Shown one piece after another: positions 48,779 to 57,806 of a stretch of DNA of 64,000 bases. The translations under genes were made by a program, and so were the position numbers. Position 1 is the first letter of the stretch. Each line of letters opens with the position of its first letter. This DNA comes from Zobellia amurskyensis. GTDB taxonomy: Bacteria > Bacteroidota > Bacteroidia > Flavobacteriales > Flavobacteriaceae. The stretch spans positions 1 through 64,000 of the forward strand of contig NZ_RCNR01000021.1 in the NCBI RefSeq assembly GCF_009725985.1, in the 5' to 3' direction. Below the pieces are notes generated by a model. That model saw only the letters and a list, made by a program, of their open reading frames with translations, ran no database searches and was not told the origin of the DNA.

Positions 48779-50362
48779 GTGAATTTGAAATCAACTTATA
48801 TACTACCACAGCTTTTGGAAAGCGTGGCAAATGCATCACCGCAAAGTGAAGCATTTCGCTACTTGGAAGAAACTATTTCTTATAGTGACCTTCACAGGAA
48901 AACAGAGCAATTAGCGTCTTACCTTATCTCTTTAGGTATTAATAAAGGTGACCGTATTGGTATTTATATGAACAGGTGTTTGGAAACCTGTATTGCAGTA
49001 TACGGCATCCTTAAAGCCGGGGCAGCTTATGTTCCCCTAGACCCCTTTACTCCTATTAACCGGACACATGCCATCATAAACGACTGTGGAATTACCTGTT
49101 TGGTAACAACTCCTACTAAAAGAAGAAAAATAGATAACCTGTTGAACGAACAAAATTCCATAAAAACGATTATTGGTGATACAATTAGAAACACAACCGA
49201 ATCTATCTCATGGGAGACTATTTTCTCGGTTTCAACGGACAACTTTGAAGCTCCCAATATTTTAGAGCAAGATTTAGCATTCATACTTTACACTTCTGGT
49301 TCCACAGGAGTTCCAAAAGGCATTATGCATACACACTACAGTGCCTTGAGTTTAGCTAAAATTGCCGCTGATACTTACGGTTTTACCTCCGATGATATTT
49401 TCGGGAATCCTGCTCCGCTTCATTTTGACCCTTCTACCTTCGGGTATTTTGTGGCTCCATTAGTAGGCGCCACAACAGTTATTATTCCTGACGCGCATCT
49501 AAAAATGCCCGCAAGCCTAAGTGCTCTTATCGCAAAAGAAAAAATTACGGTTTGGTATTCTGTACCCCTCATGTTGATTCAACTCTTAAATAGTGGTACT
49601 TTAAGTAAAAACGACTTCAGTTCTTTAAGATGGGTACTTTTTGCCGGTGAGGTTTTTATCACTAAACACCTTAGAGCGCTCATGAACCAATGGCCTCACG
49701 CCAAATTCAGTAATCTATACGGTCCGGCCGAACTCATTCTATGCACCTATTACCATCTACCAGAGCCTCCTAAAACCGATGACCCTATTCCCATTGGTAA
49801 TGTTTGGAGTAATACCGAATTTAAAATACTTGATGAGAACAATAACGACGTAAACCCTAATGAACCTGGCCAGTTAGCAGTACGCTCTGCAACTATGATG
49901 CAAGGATACTGGAACAACAAATTGCTTACGGAACGGTCTTTTCATAAAGTAACCATAGCGGAAGGATACGACCATACCTATTATAAGACCGGTGATTTGG
50001 TAAAACTTAACCCTAAAGGAGAATTACTGTTTTTAGGCAGAAACGATAGACAGATTAAACTTAGAGGATATCGCGTTGAGCTAGACGAAATAGAACTCAC
50101 ATTATTAAGATATAAGGATGTTGAAGAAGTAGCTGTGTTGGTGTTAGGAAAAGAAGAAGAGGTGCAAGAACTGGCCGCTGTAGTAAGACCTGCTAAAGAT
50201 GCGTGTATAAACCTTACCTATCTCATGGAATTCTGCAAAGTAGAACTCCCCTCCTATGCTGTTCCAAAAACCATAGAATTTATGGATGATTTTCCAAGAA
50301 CCAGTTCCGGAAAAATAAGCCGAAAAGAAATAGGTAAATTATTGGAAGAAAACCAAATATGA
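48779..50362 (+). CDS. Stand-alone adenylation enzyme, proline-like code
   Basis: 527 residues from GTG 48779; the nearest ATG is out of frame. A free-standing adenylation domain that should activate an amino acid and load it on the separate carrier protein next to it. Motifs: LYTSGSTGVPKG (T172 at the start of TSG), HFDPSTFGY, NLYGPAEL (Ala where most have Thr), YYKTGDLVKL, LRGYRVELDEIE, RTSSGKISRK. Specificity positions read by alignment to GrsA: DPFYLALLCK; the published code of stand-alone prolyl ligases of the PltF/RedM type is DLLYLALVCK, seven matches. This suggests proline or a close ring analogue. It overlaps the carrier gene by 4 bp. Confidence 0.88.
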   Translation: MNLKSTYILPQLLESVANASPQSEAFRYLEETISYSDLHRKTEQLASYLISLGINKGDRIGIYMNRCLETCIAVYGILKAGAAYVPLDPFTPINRTHAIINDCGITCLVTTPTKRRKIDNLLNEQNSIKTIIGDTIRNTTESISWETIFSVSTDNFEAPNILEQDLAFILYTSGSTGVPKGIMHTHYSALSLAKIAADTYGFTSDDIFGNPAPLHFDPSTFGYFVAPLVGATTVIIPDAHLKMPASLSALIAKEKITVWYSVPLMLIQLLNSGTLSKNDFSSLRWVLFAGEVFITKHLRALMNQWPHAKFSNLYGPAELILCTYYHLPEPPKTDDPIPIGNVWSNTEFKILDENNNDVNPNEPGQLAVRSATMMQGYWNNKLLTERSFHKVTIAEGYDHTYYKTGDLVKLNPKGELLFLGRNDRQIKLRGYRVELDEIELTLLRYKDVEEVAVLVLGKEEEVQELAAVVRPAKDACINLTYLMEFCKVELPSYAVPKTIEFMDDFPRTSSGKISRKEIGKLLEENQI

Positions 50363-50613
50363 AAGAGAAGATAGTATCATATATTAAGAACAAACTGGTT
50401 ACCGAATCTATTGAAACAATAAACATTCATGAAGACCTCCTAGGCTCAGGGCTTGTTGACTCTATCGGCATGGTACAATTGGTTCTATTTATTGAAACCG
50501 AAGCAGGGATAAAAGTCTCTCCAGAAGAAATGACCATTGAGAATTTTATGACCATAAATCATATGTTAAGATTTATAGCTAGCAAACAAAATACGGATAC
50601 GAAGCAAATTTAA
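50359..50613 (+). CDS. Stand-alone peptidyl carrier protein
   Basis: 84 residues, four-helix carrier. The phosphopantetheine attachment site is S35 in GSGLVDSIGMVQL. It starts inside the stop of the adenylation gene (ATGA overlap) and ends 5 bp before the next NRPS. It should accept the amino acid activated by the adenylation enzyme and hand it to the condensation domain of the NRPS at 50619, as in prolyl-carrier systems. No dehydrogenase that would oxidise a prolyl group to pyrrole is in the window. Confidence 0.92.
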   Translation: MKEKIVSYIKNKLVTESIETINIHEDLLGSGLVDSIGMVQLVLFIETEAGIKVSPEEMTIENFMTINHMLRFIASKQNTDTKQI

Positions 50614-50618
50614 GTACA

Positions 50619-53600
50619 ATGAACGATCAAAAAGATGCACTCCTACCACTTACAAAAAGTCAGTCTGCACTTTGGGCCGGTCAGCGAATGCATCCAAATG
50701 TTCCACTTCATAATGTGGTATATACTTTTGAAATAAATGGCGAAATAGATAAAATTCTATTCGAAAAGGCATTTCAAAAACTTATCAATGCGACAGATAT
50801 ACTTCGGATGGTCTTTTCCGAAGAAAAAGGAATTCCAGTACAGAAAGTTCTTGACAAAGTTGATTTTTCCTTGGAATTTGTGGACTTCATGAACAGCAAT
50901 GATAACGTAGCTGTTGAAAAATGGCTTCACCAAAGTACATTGCGGCTCATGGACCTTTCCAATAGTGTATTCCATACCGCTCTATTAAAAACAGGTCCTA
51001 ATAACTATATTTGGTTTTTAAAGCTTCACCATTTGGTAACGGATGCCGTATCCAATTCGATTCTTTATAATCGGATGAATTCCTTTTACAAAAACGAATT
51101 GGAAAAGGTAACGGTCCCATTAGAAAATTTCCCGTCATTTTCAGATTATATAAAATATGAAAATGACCAGAGCACAACACCTTCTGGTTCCAATAGCGAA
51201 AATTATTGGATAGATAAAACAAAAGATATATTAGAGCAACCTCAATTTTATGGGGAAAAGCTTAAGAAGAGTACAGAGGCCAGGCGCACTTCTATTGAGC
51301 TTGGTGGCGAACGCTCTCAGAAGTTACGGAATTTAGCAAAACAACCTGAGTTTAGGGGATGGACGGAAGACCTGACGCTTTTCAACATATTTCTCACATT
51401 ATACTCCACTTATATTCACAGGGTAAGCGGCCAGAATAAAATTGTGATCGGTGCTCCGGCACACAATCGCCCTACTAGGGATTTTCAAAAAACCGCTGGC
51501 CTTTTTATCGAAGTTCTTCCTTTAGTAATCGAAATTGAAGACAGTGATACGTTCATCAGTCTATTTAACCGGGTTAAGGTAGAGACCAATTCATATTTAC
51601 GAAATGCAAGCCCAGGAAGTGCAACGCCCCAGACCAATAGTAGTTTTAATACCATTTTAAACTACATACACGCAGATTTCCCTGATTTTAATAGCTTCCC
51701 CACAAAAACGGAATGGCTGCATTCCGACCATATGGACAGTAATCATGCGCTCCGCACCCACGTCTATGACATGAACAAGAGCGGTACGTTCAAAATGGCT
51801 TTTGACACAAATTGCCTCACTTTTTCAAAAGCTACCGCGGAAGAAATGCCCAATCATTTTCTGAACATCCTAGACGGTTTTTTAGAGAATTTTGAGCAAT
51901 CCATATTTAAGCCCGCACTACTACCGGCTGCATCTTTAAAATCTAACAGTGAAGATATATCATCTACACAATTTCAGTCTATTTTAAGTAGCTTTCAACA
52001 TAATCAGGAACAGCATCCAAATTCCGTTTCGCTACAAGCGGGGAATGAAATTCTCACCTATAGCTCATTAAACAAAAAGGCCAATCAACTGGCTCATTAT
52101 TTAACAAGTAAAGGTGTTAATGAGCAAACTAGAGTGGCTCTTCATTTTTATAGAAGTACTGATTACATTATTAGCGTACTTGCCGTTCTAAAAACTGGTG
52201 CTGCATTCATTCCCATAGCTTCGGACCAACCTTCGGAACGAATTAAATACATCATTTCAAATTCGCAGAGTGCTTTTTTACTTAGTCAAAGTGAACTTAT
52301 TTCAAAAATCGATATACCAGGTATTGGTATTCTAGATATACAAAAGGAACGTTCAATTATTAAAGAACAACCTGACACCGATATTGAAATACAAAACGAT
52401 CCCAAAAGTTTAGCATATATACTTTATACTTCTGGGAGCACAGGTAAACCGAAGGGAGTCTTGATTTCACATGAAGCGTTGTCCAATTATATTTTCTGGG
52501 CAAAGGAAGCTTATAACGTCAATCAAAAATCGGTTTTTCCGTTTTTTACCTCAATAGGGTTTGATTTGACCATTACCTCCACCCTCTTACCTTTGGTTAG
52601 TGGAGGAAGAATCAATATCTATAAAGAACCCACTACCGAGCCGGACGTAAGTCTGTTGAAAGTTATAGATGATAATCTGGTAAATTGTATCAAGCTTACC
52701 CCTTCCCATCTGTCCCTTTTAAAAGACAAAAAACTAGAAACCTCCTATATACATACCATGATTGTTGGTGGTGAGGAATTGAAATTGAACTTAGCCAAAA
52801 CAGTACAGGCTGCATTTCCTTCGGAATTAAAAATTTATAACGAATATGGCCCTACGGAAGCTACCGTAGGCTGTATTGTTTCAAGATACAACCAAGATAA
52901 ACACACGAAGAGCTCAGTGCCAATAGGTCTTCCTATTTCAAACATGAACGCCTATATTTTGGATACCTATAAAAATCAGGTCCCCAATGGTGTTGTTGGT
53001 GAGCTCTATTTAAGCGGTGCTGGATTATCTAACGGATATGCCAATGCCCCTAGCATGACGGCCGAAAAGTTTGAGGAAAACCCTTTTTCACCTGAAACTA
53101 AAATGTACAAGACTGGAGATTTGGGCAGGGTGAATAAAAATGGGGAGTTTGAATATATTGGTCGCCTGGATGAACAAGTAAAACTTAGAGGATACCGTAT
53201 AGAACTTGCAGATATAGAAAGTAACCTCCTTGATGTTCCTGAAATAACTAACTGTGCCGTAGTATTAGTTGAGAACAAGGAAATTACTCCGGAAGATGAA
53301 GTGGTGAACTGTACAACATGTGGACTACCTTCTAACTACCCAAATGCAGATTTTAATGAGGATGGGGTTTGTCATTTATGTACCGCGTTCGAAACCTATA
53401 AAGACAAGACCGAACGCTATTTTAAAAATGATGAGCAGTTGGTTTCGCTCTTAACATCAAAAAGAGGTCAAAACCGCAGTTATGATTGCATTTCACTTTT
53501 AAGTGGCGGAAAAGACAGCACCTATGTTCTTGCTCGGCTAGTTAATATGGGGCTCAAGGTTCTAGCTTTCACCATGGATAACGGCTACATTTCCGAACAG

Positions 53601-54758
53601 GCAAAAGCAAATGTTGACCGTATTGTAAAAAAGTTGGGCGTAGACCACATCTATGGACAAACACCCCATATGAACGAAATATTTGTAGATAGTCTTAACC
53701 AACACCACAACGTTTGCAATGGGTGCTTTAAGACCATTTATACCCTGAGTACCAAAATAGCACTTGAGAAACAAATTCCATTTATAGTTACCGGTTTAAG
53801 TCGTGGTCAGTTTTTCGAAACCCGACTTACCGAAGAACTTTTTTGGGACGACGAACTGGATATCTCCAAAATTGACGACACCATTTTAGAGGCAAGAAAA
53901 CTATATCACCAAGAATCCGATGCTGTAAAGCGACTTTTAGATGTATCCATTTTTGAAGACGAAAGCGTTTTTGAAAAAGTAGAATTTGTAGATTTCTATA
54001 GATTTAGTGATGTCAGCTTAGAAGATATGTTGATATACCTAAAGGAGAAAGCGGGTTGGATAAGGCCTACGGATACCGGTAGGTCTACAAACTGCCTCAT
54101 TAACCAAGTTGGCATATATGTCCATAAAAAGGATTTAGGGTATAGCAATTACTCTTTTCCATATAGTTGGGATGTGCGATTAGGCCATAAAACCAGAGAT
54201 GAAAGCCTTGAGGAAATCAACGAAGTAATTGATGAGAAGGAGGTTTTGCGAATTATGGAGGAAATTGGGTACAACCCTTCACAACCGGAATGGGAAAGCA
54301 ACTCCAAATTAGTTGCTTATTATACGGGTGAAAAAGACATATCCATAAAAAATTTACAAAATTTATTGACCCAGCAGCTTCCTTCATATATGCTTCCATC
54401 TGTGTATAAACACTTGGACGAAATGCCATTGACCTCCAACGGAAAAGTTGATAAGAAAAGTTTAAAAAACCTATCGGCAGTACAACTGGCCATGGAAACG
54501 TCATACACGGCTCCAAGAAATGAAATAGAAGAACTACTGGAGAATATTTGGGCCGAAGTCTTGAAATTGAACAAAGTTGGCGTACATGACAATTTTATTT
54601 CCTTGGGCGGCCATTCATTAGCGGCAATACGTGTTACCGCCCGTATTAACGAGGAAATTGAATATAATTTCTCGCTAAATAAAATATTTGAAATGCCTAC
54701 TATTGCAGAATATTCAACCTATATAGAAGAAACCTTAACATCTCTTCTAGAAAAATAA
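50619..54758 (+). CDS. NRPS, C-A-PCP with a zinc-ribbon/PP-loop ATPase inserted in the A domain
   Basis: 1379 residues. Condensation (about 8-430; H137, H138, D142, Ala replacing Gly). Adenylation N-terminal part (about 455-880; TSGSTGKPKG from T604, FDLTITS, NEYGPTEATVG, A8 LRGYRIELADIE). Then about 330 extra residues, roughly 893-1226: a four-Cys ribbon (C898, C901, C918, C921), a PP-loop SGGKDS at 962-967, CxxC at C1033/C1036 and a later C1159. The adenylation C-terminal part resumes near SKLVAYYTG (about 1229) with LPSYMLPS and K1276 in SNGKVDKK. Carrier serine is S1333 in GGHSLAAIR. Specificity positions read DLTKIGEVGK, one change from the Asn code DLTKLGEVGK. The frame is unbroken, so it is not a fusion artefact of annotation. 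Function of the insert is inferred in the findings. Confidence 0.93.
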   Translation: MNDQKDALLPLTKSQSALWAGQRMHPNVPLHNVVYTFEINGEIDKILFEKAFQKLINATDILRMVFSEEKGIPVQKVLDKVDFSLEFVDFMNSNDNVAVEKWLHQSTLRLMDLSNSVFHTALLKTGPNNYIWFLKLHHLVTDAVSNSILYNRMNSFYKNELEKVTVPLENFPSFSDYIKYENDQSTTPSGSNSENYWIDKTKDILEQPQFYGEKLKKSTEARRTSIELGGERSQKLRNLAKQPEFRGWTEDLTLFNIFLTLYSTYIHRVSGQNKIVIGAPAHNRPTRDFQKTAGLFIEVLPLVIEIEDSDTFISLFNRVKVETNSYLRNASPGSATPQTNSSFNTILNYIHADFPDFNSFPTKTEWLHSDHMDSNHALRTHVYDMNKSGTFKMAFDTNCLTFSKATAEEMPNHFLNILDGFLENFEQSIFKPALLPAASLKSNSEDISSTQFQSILSSFQHNQEQHPNSVSLQAGNEILTYSSLNKKANQLAHYLTSKGVNEQTRVALHFYRSTDYIISVLAVLKTGAAFIPIASDQPSERIKYIISNSQSAFLLSQSELISKIDIPGIGILDIQKERSIIKEQPDTDIEIQNDPKSLAYILYTSGSTGKPKGVLISHEALSNYIFWAKEAYNVNQKSVFPFFTSIGFDLTITSTLLPLVSGGRINIYKEPTTEPDVSLLKVIDDNLVNCIKLTPSHLSLLKDKKLETSYIHTMIVGGEELKLNLAKTVQAAFPSELKIYNEYGPTEATVGCIVSRYNQDKHTKSSVPIGLPISNMNAYILDTYKNQVPNGVVGELYLSGAGLSNGYANAPSMTAEKFEENPFSPETKMYKTGDLGRVNKNGEFEYIGRLDEQVKLRGYRIELADIESNLLDVPEITNCAVVLVENKEITPEDEVVNCTTCGLPSNYPNADFNEDGVCHLCTAFETYKDKTERYFKNDEQLVSLLTSKRGQNRSYDCISLLSGGKDSTYVLARLVNMGLKVLAFTMDNGYISEQAKANVDRIVKKLGVDHIYGQTPHMNEIFVDSLNQHHNVCNGCFKTIYTLSTKIALEKQIPFIVTGLSRGQFFETRLTEELFWDDELDISKIDDTILEARKLYHQESDAVKRLLDVSIFEDESVFEKVEFVDFYRFSDVSLEDMLIYLKEKAGWIRPTDTGRSTNCLINQVGIYVHKKDLGYSNYSFPYSWDVRLGHKTRDESLEEINEVIDEKEVLRIMEEIGYNPSQPEWESNSKLVAYYTGEKDISIKNLQNLLTQQLPSYMLPSVYKHLDEMPLTSNGKVDKKSLKNLSAVQLAMETSYTAPRNEIEELLENIWAEVLKLNKVGVHDNFISLGGHSLAAIRVTARINEEIEYNFSLNKIFEMPTIAEYSTYIEETLTSLLEK
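53301..54296 (+). other. Inserted zinc-ribbon plus PP-loop ATPase domain (part of the NRPS)
   Basis: The segment opens with CTTCGLPSNYPNADFNEDG and CHLC, the same pattern as the N-terminus of WbpG/PseA N-acetyl-sugar amidotransferases (CTRC, then FDE/NGVC, then C). SGGKDS is the ATP-pyrophosphatase loop of the adenine-nucleotide alpha hydrolase superfamily (TtcA, TilS, LarE, WbpG). Its CxxC pair and later single Cys match the three [4Fe-4S] ligands described for TtcA/TtuA thiolases. It sits between A8 and A9, where methyltransferase insertions are known in other interrupted A domains. Boundaries are estimated. Confidence 0.85.
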
Positions 54759-54793
54759 AACCTTTAGTACCCTGTTTCCGTAAGTAAAACTGA

Positions 54794-55276
54794 ATGCAGA
54801 GCAAAAAAGAAAATTTTAGCCGTTCAACAAAGCCAACGCTTATAAAATATGTAGCGTTGATAATCGCTTTGTGCTATGTTATAAATCCATTGCATCAAAA
54901 AATAAGCACTGTTTTTCATGAAGTTTCTCACGTTTTGGAAATGCCTGATTCGGTAATTGGCCATGACTACTCCATTCATGAAAATAATACCCACTATACT
55001 CATCATCATACTGATGTTGATAGGCATGAGCATAATTTTATTAATATAATTGACGCCATTTTTGATGCTTCCGGCACCAATAAATCTCAAGAAGGCTCAC
55101 GCTTAGCAGATTTTAAGTTTGATAAGCATATTACTACGACCTGTCCGGAGTTTCATCTCATCCCAGCGGTAAGATCTTTAGAAAATTTCAAATCCATAGA
55201 AAGCAACCTAAAGCTAGGTCATTTTACCATTTTAGAAGAACCTCCACAACAAACCAACCTCCCCATTTCCTGTTAA
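54794..55276 (+). CDS. Membrane-anchored His-rich protein
   Basis: 160 residues. A single N-terminal hydrophobic segment (YVALIIALCYVI, 19-30) should anchor or export it. Residues 42-80 hold eleven His, including HYTHHHTDVDRHEH, a likely metal-binding stretch; the rest has no recognisable fold. It lies 35 bp after the NRPS and before the TonB receptor on the same strand. No family is recognised. Given its neighbours, a periplasmic metal-binding role is the best inference; the metal is unknown. Confidence 0.7.
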   Translation: MQSKKENFSRSTKPTLIKYVALIIALCYVINPLHQKISTVFHEVSHVLEMPDSVIGHDYSIHENNTHYTHHHTDVDRHEHNFINIIDAIFDASGTNKSQEGSRLADFKFDKHITTTCPEFHLIPAVRSLENFKSIESNLKLGHFTILEEPPQQTNLPISC

Positions 55277-55381
55277 GGTTTATTGCCTACGTTTTAATTT
55301 TTTGATTTAGCATCAAGCTATGCCTATACATTTCTATGGGTTATATGCTTGTATGTTCAATATACTTATAATCTTTTTATA

Positions 55382-57613
55382 ATGAAAAAACATATAACTC
55401 TTATAGTACTGTTAGCTTTTGGCTTGGTTGTCCATGCCCACGACCTTAGCGGTACGGTAACGAACGAAAAACAAATCGCCCTAGAAGGCGTTGGTGTCTA
55501 TAACAAAACTACTGGTGGATATACGTACACCAATGTTTCCGGTTATTTTGAACTAGATGATATATCCGTTGGGGATGTTATCTATTTCTATAGCCTAGGT
55601 TATAAAAACCATCAACTAACCATTTCAGAGCAACTTTTAGACGGAAAAACAAATATCACTTTAATAGAGTCTGCGGTTTCCTTGGACCAAGTGGTACTTG
55701 TATCAAAAGTAAATGCCTTGAGCAATTTTGTAAATGTTGATGTTAAAGCAAGTCCGGTAAAGTCTTCACAAGAAATTCTACGAAAAGTACCTGGGTTGAT
55801 CATTGGCCAACATGCCGGAGGTGGAAAAGCAGAGCAAATTTTCTTAAGAGGATTTGATATTGACCACGGAACGGATTTAGCCATTAATGTGGATGGTCTG
55901 CCTGTAAATATGGTTTCACACGCTCACGGACAAGGGTATTCGGATATGCACTTTATAATCCCTGAAACCATTGATAATATTGACTTTGGAAAAGGTCCTT
56001 ATTATGCAAACAAAGGGAATTTTAATACTGCAGGTTACATCGATCTAAAAACAAAACGCAAACTAGACAACAATTTGATTTCAGCAGAAATCGGTCAGTT
56101 TAACACCTTGCGTACCGTAGGTATGTTCAAAGTGGCCGAAAGCGATTTTAGCAATGCATATTTGGCGTCTGAGCTAGTTTTGACGGATGGTCCTTTTGAT
56201 TCTTCCCAAAATTTCAATCGTCTTAATATTATGGGTAGATATACTTTTAATAATCGTAAAGACCAAGATTTGAGCATTACACTTTCTCATTTTCAGAGCA
56301 AGTGGGATGCTTCCGGTCAGGTGCCACAAAGAGCTATTGATGCCGGATTGATTGGCAGATTTGGCGCAATTGACGATACCGAAGGTGGTAATACAAGCCG
56401 AAGCAATATTCTTCTTAACCACACCAAGCAACTAGATGAGCATTCTAGGGTAAAATCCAAAGCGTATTTAACCAAATATGATTTTGAACTCTTTTCCAAT
56501 TTCACCTTTTTCTTGGAAGACCCCGTAAACGGTGACCAAATAAGACAATTTGAAGATCGAACCATAATTGGCGCGGAAACCAGTTACGTACACTCCGTTC
56601 ATGTTGGGGACCACGATTCACAATTAAAATATGAATCTGGAATTGGTTTTAGATATGATGATGTTAATGATGTCCAATTATCACGAACAAAAAACCGTCA
56701 AACCCTACTGGAGCGTTTGGCCTACGGCGATGTTGATGAATTAAATGCCTACGGATTCTTTGATGTGACATACAAAAAAAACAAATGGACCTTAAACACT
56801 GGTCTAAGATTAGACTATTTTAAGTTTGACTATGTAAACAACCTTACCAAAACCTATGATAGTAAAAGTGAAAACAAACTTTTTCTAGGTCCAAAATTTA
56901 ATGTCATCTATGCGCCGACTTCCAATTTGCAGCTTTTTGCTAAATCTGGTATAGGCTACCATTCAAATGATACCAGAGTGGTAACTGCGAACAACGGCAA
57001 AGAAATTCTACCCCTAGCCTATGGAGCGGATTTAGGAGCAATTTATAAACCTATGGACAAATTGGTTATTAATGCCGCTCTGTGGACCTTGTTTTTAGAA
57101 CAAGAATTTGTATATGTTGGGGATGCCGGTATAGTGGAACCAAGTGGGGAAACTAAAAGACTTGGAGTAGATTTTGGTTTACGCTACCAAATAACCGACT
57201 GGCTCTATGCCAATGGAGACGTTAACTACACCTACGCCAGAAGTACGGAAGACCCAGATGGGCAAGACCTTATTCCACTTGCGCCAGATTTGACTTCTTC
57301 AGCGGGGTTATCATTTATTGATATCAAGAATTTCTCTGGTGGAATTAACTACAAATATGTAAAAGATAGACCGGCAAATGAGGACAACTCCATTGTAGCC
57401 GAAGGTTATTTTGTAACTGATTTAAATTTGAACTATTCCATAAAGAATTGGACATTGGGCGTTATAATAGAAAACCTCTTTGATACGAAGTGGAACGAAA
57501 CCCAATTTGCAACGGAAAGCAGATTGTTTAATGAAACGACACCTGTTGAAGAAATTCACTTTACTCCGGGTATTCCATTCTACCTAAGAGGAAAAATAGC
57601 TGTTAATTTTTAG
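55382..57613 (+). CDS. TonB-dependent receptor of the NRPS/metal cluster
   Basis: 743 residues from ATG 55382; the in-frame TTG 33 bp upstream is not needed and would spoil the signal peptide. After the signal peptide come a carboxypeptidase-regulatory-like domain (about 22-95), a likely TonB box (SLDQVVLVSKV), the plug (about 118-230) with LRGFDIDHGTDLAINVDGLP and the unusual His-rich VSHAHGQGYSDMHF (179-191), then the barrel ending in KIAVNF with a terminal Phe. It is not SusC-like (no SusC signature, shorter). It should import the metal complex made by the cluster, or a metal directly. Confidence 0.9.
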   Translation: MKKHITLIVLLAFGLVVHAHDLSGTVTNEKQIALEGVGVYNKTTGGYTYTNVSGYFELDDISVGDVIYFYSLGYKNHQLTISEQLLDGKTNITLIESAVSLDQVVLVSKVNALSNFVNVDVKASPVKSSQEILRKVPGLIIGQHAGGGKAEQIFLRGFDIDHGTDLAINVDGLPVNMVSHAHGQGYSDMHFIIPETIDNIDFGKGPYYANKGNFNTAGYIDLKTKRKLDNNLISAEIGQFNTLRTVGMFKVAESDFSNAYLASELVLTDGPFDSSQNFNRLNIMGRYTFNNRKDQDLSITLSHFQSKWDASGQVPQRAIDAGLIGRFGAIDDTEGGNTSRSNILLNHTKQLDEHSRVKSKAYLTKYDFELFSNFTFFLEDPVNGDQIRQFEDRTIIGAETSYVHSVHVGDHDSQLKYESGIGFRYDDVNDVQLSRTKNRQTLLERLAYGDVDELNAYGFFDVTYKKNKWTLNTGLRLDYFKFDYVNNLTKTYDSKSENKLFLGPKFNVIYAPTSNLQLFAKSGIGYHSNDTRVVTANNGKEILPLAYGADLGAIYKPMDKLVINAALWTLFLEQEFVYVGDAGIVEPSGETKRLGVDFGLRYQITDWLYANGDVNYTYARSTEDPDGQDLIPLAPDLTSSAGLSFIDIKNFSGGINYKYVKDRPANEDNSIVAEGYFVTDLNLNYSIKNWTLGVIIENLFDTKWNETQFATESRLFNETTPVEEIHFTPGIPFYLRGKIAVNF

Positions 57614-57632
57614 CAGACACCTAAATTCTATT

Positions 57633-57670
57633 AAAGCGGTGGTATGACCTATTTGGCATATCATCGCTTT
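57633..57670 (+). terminator. Rho-independent terminator after the TonB receptor
   Basis: A 14-bp stem: AAAGCGGTGGTATG (57633-57646) pairs with CATATCATCGCTTT (57657-57670), with two G-U wobbles and a 10-base loop, followed by TTATTT. It ends the NRPS-TonB operon. Confidence 0.85.
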
Positions 57671-57728
57671 TTATTTGTCCAATACATCAAAGATGTTAAG
57701 AATTATTCTATTTATAGCGGTTCTAACT

Positions 57729-57736
57729 TATCTTTG
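57729..57736 (+). promoter_or_regulatory. Candidate -7 box for the PHP phosphatase gene
   Basis: TATCTTTG, an exact TAnnTTTG match, lies 71-78 bp before ATG 57807 and inside the longer reading frame that begins at a TTG codon directly after the terminator. It therefore argues that translation begins at 57807. Confidence 0.5.
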
Positions 57737-57806
57737 TAGCGTACAAAACATCATAAATAATGGCATTGTCCGTTATAACTCTTACATAATAACGAAACCA
57801 CTATAC

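Noticed and set aside
53301-54296. A separate WbpG-like amidotransferase gene or an assembly chimera
   Set aside because: The frame is continuous on both sides and the adenylation domain resumes with its A9/A10 motifs and a normal carrier domain, so it is a true insertion as far as the sequence shows.
57675-57806. Extended N-terminus of the PHP phosphatase from a TTG codon
   Set aside because: It begins directly after a terminator and contains a -7 promoter box; family members begin near the ATG at 57807.
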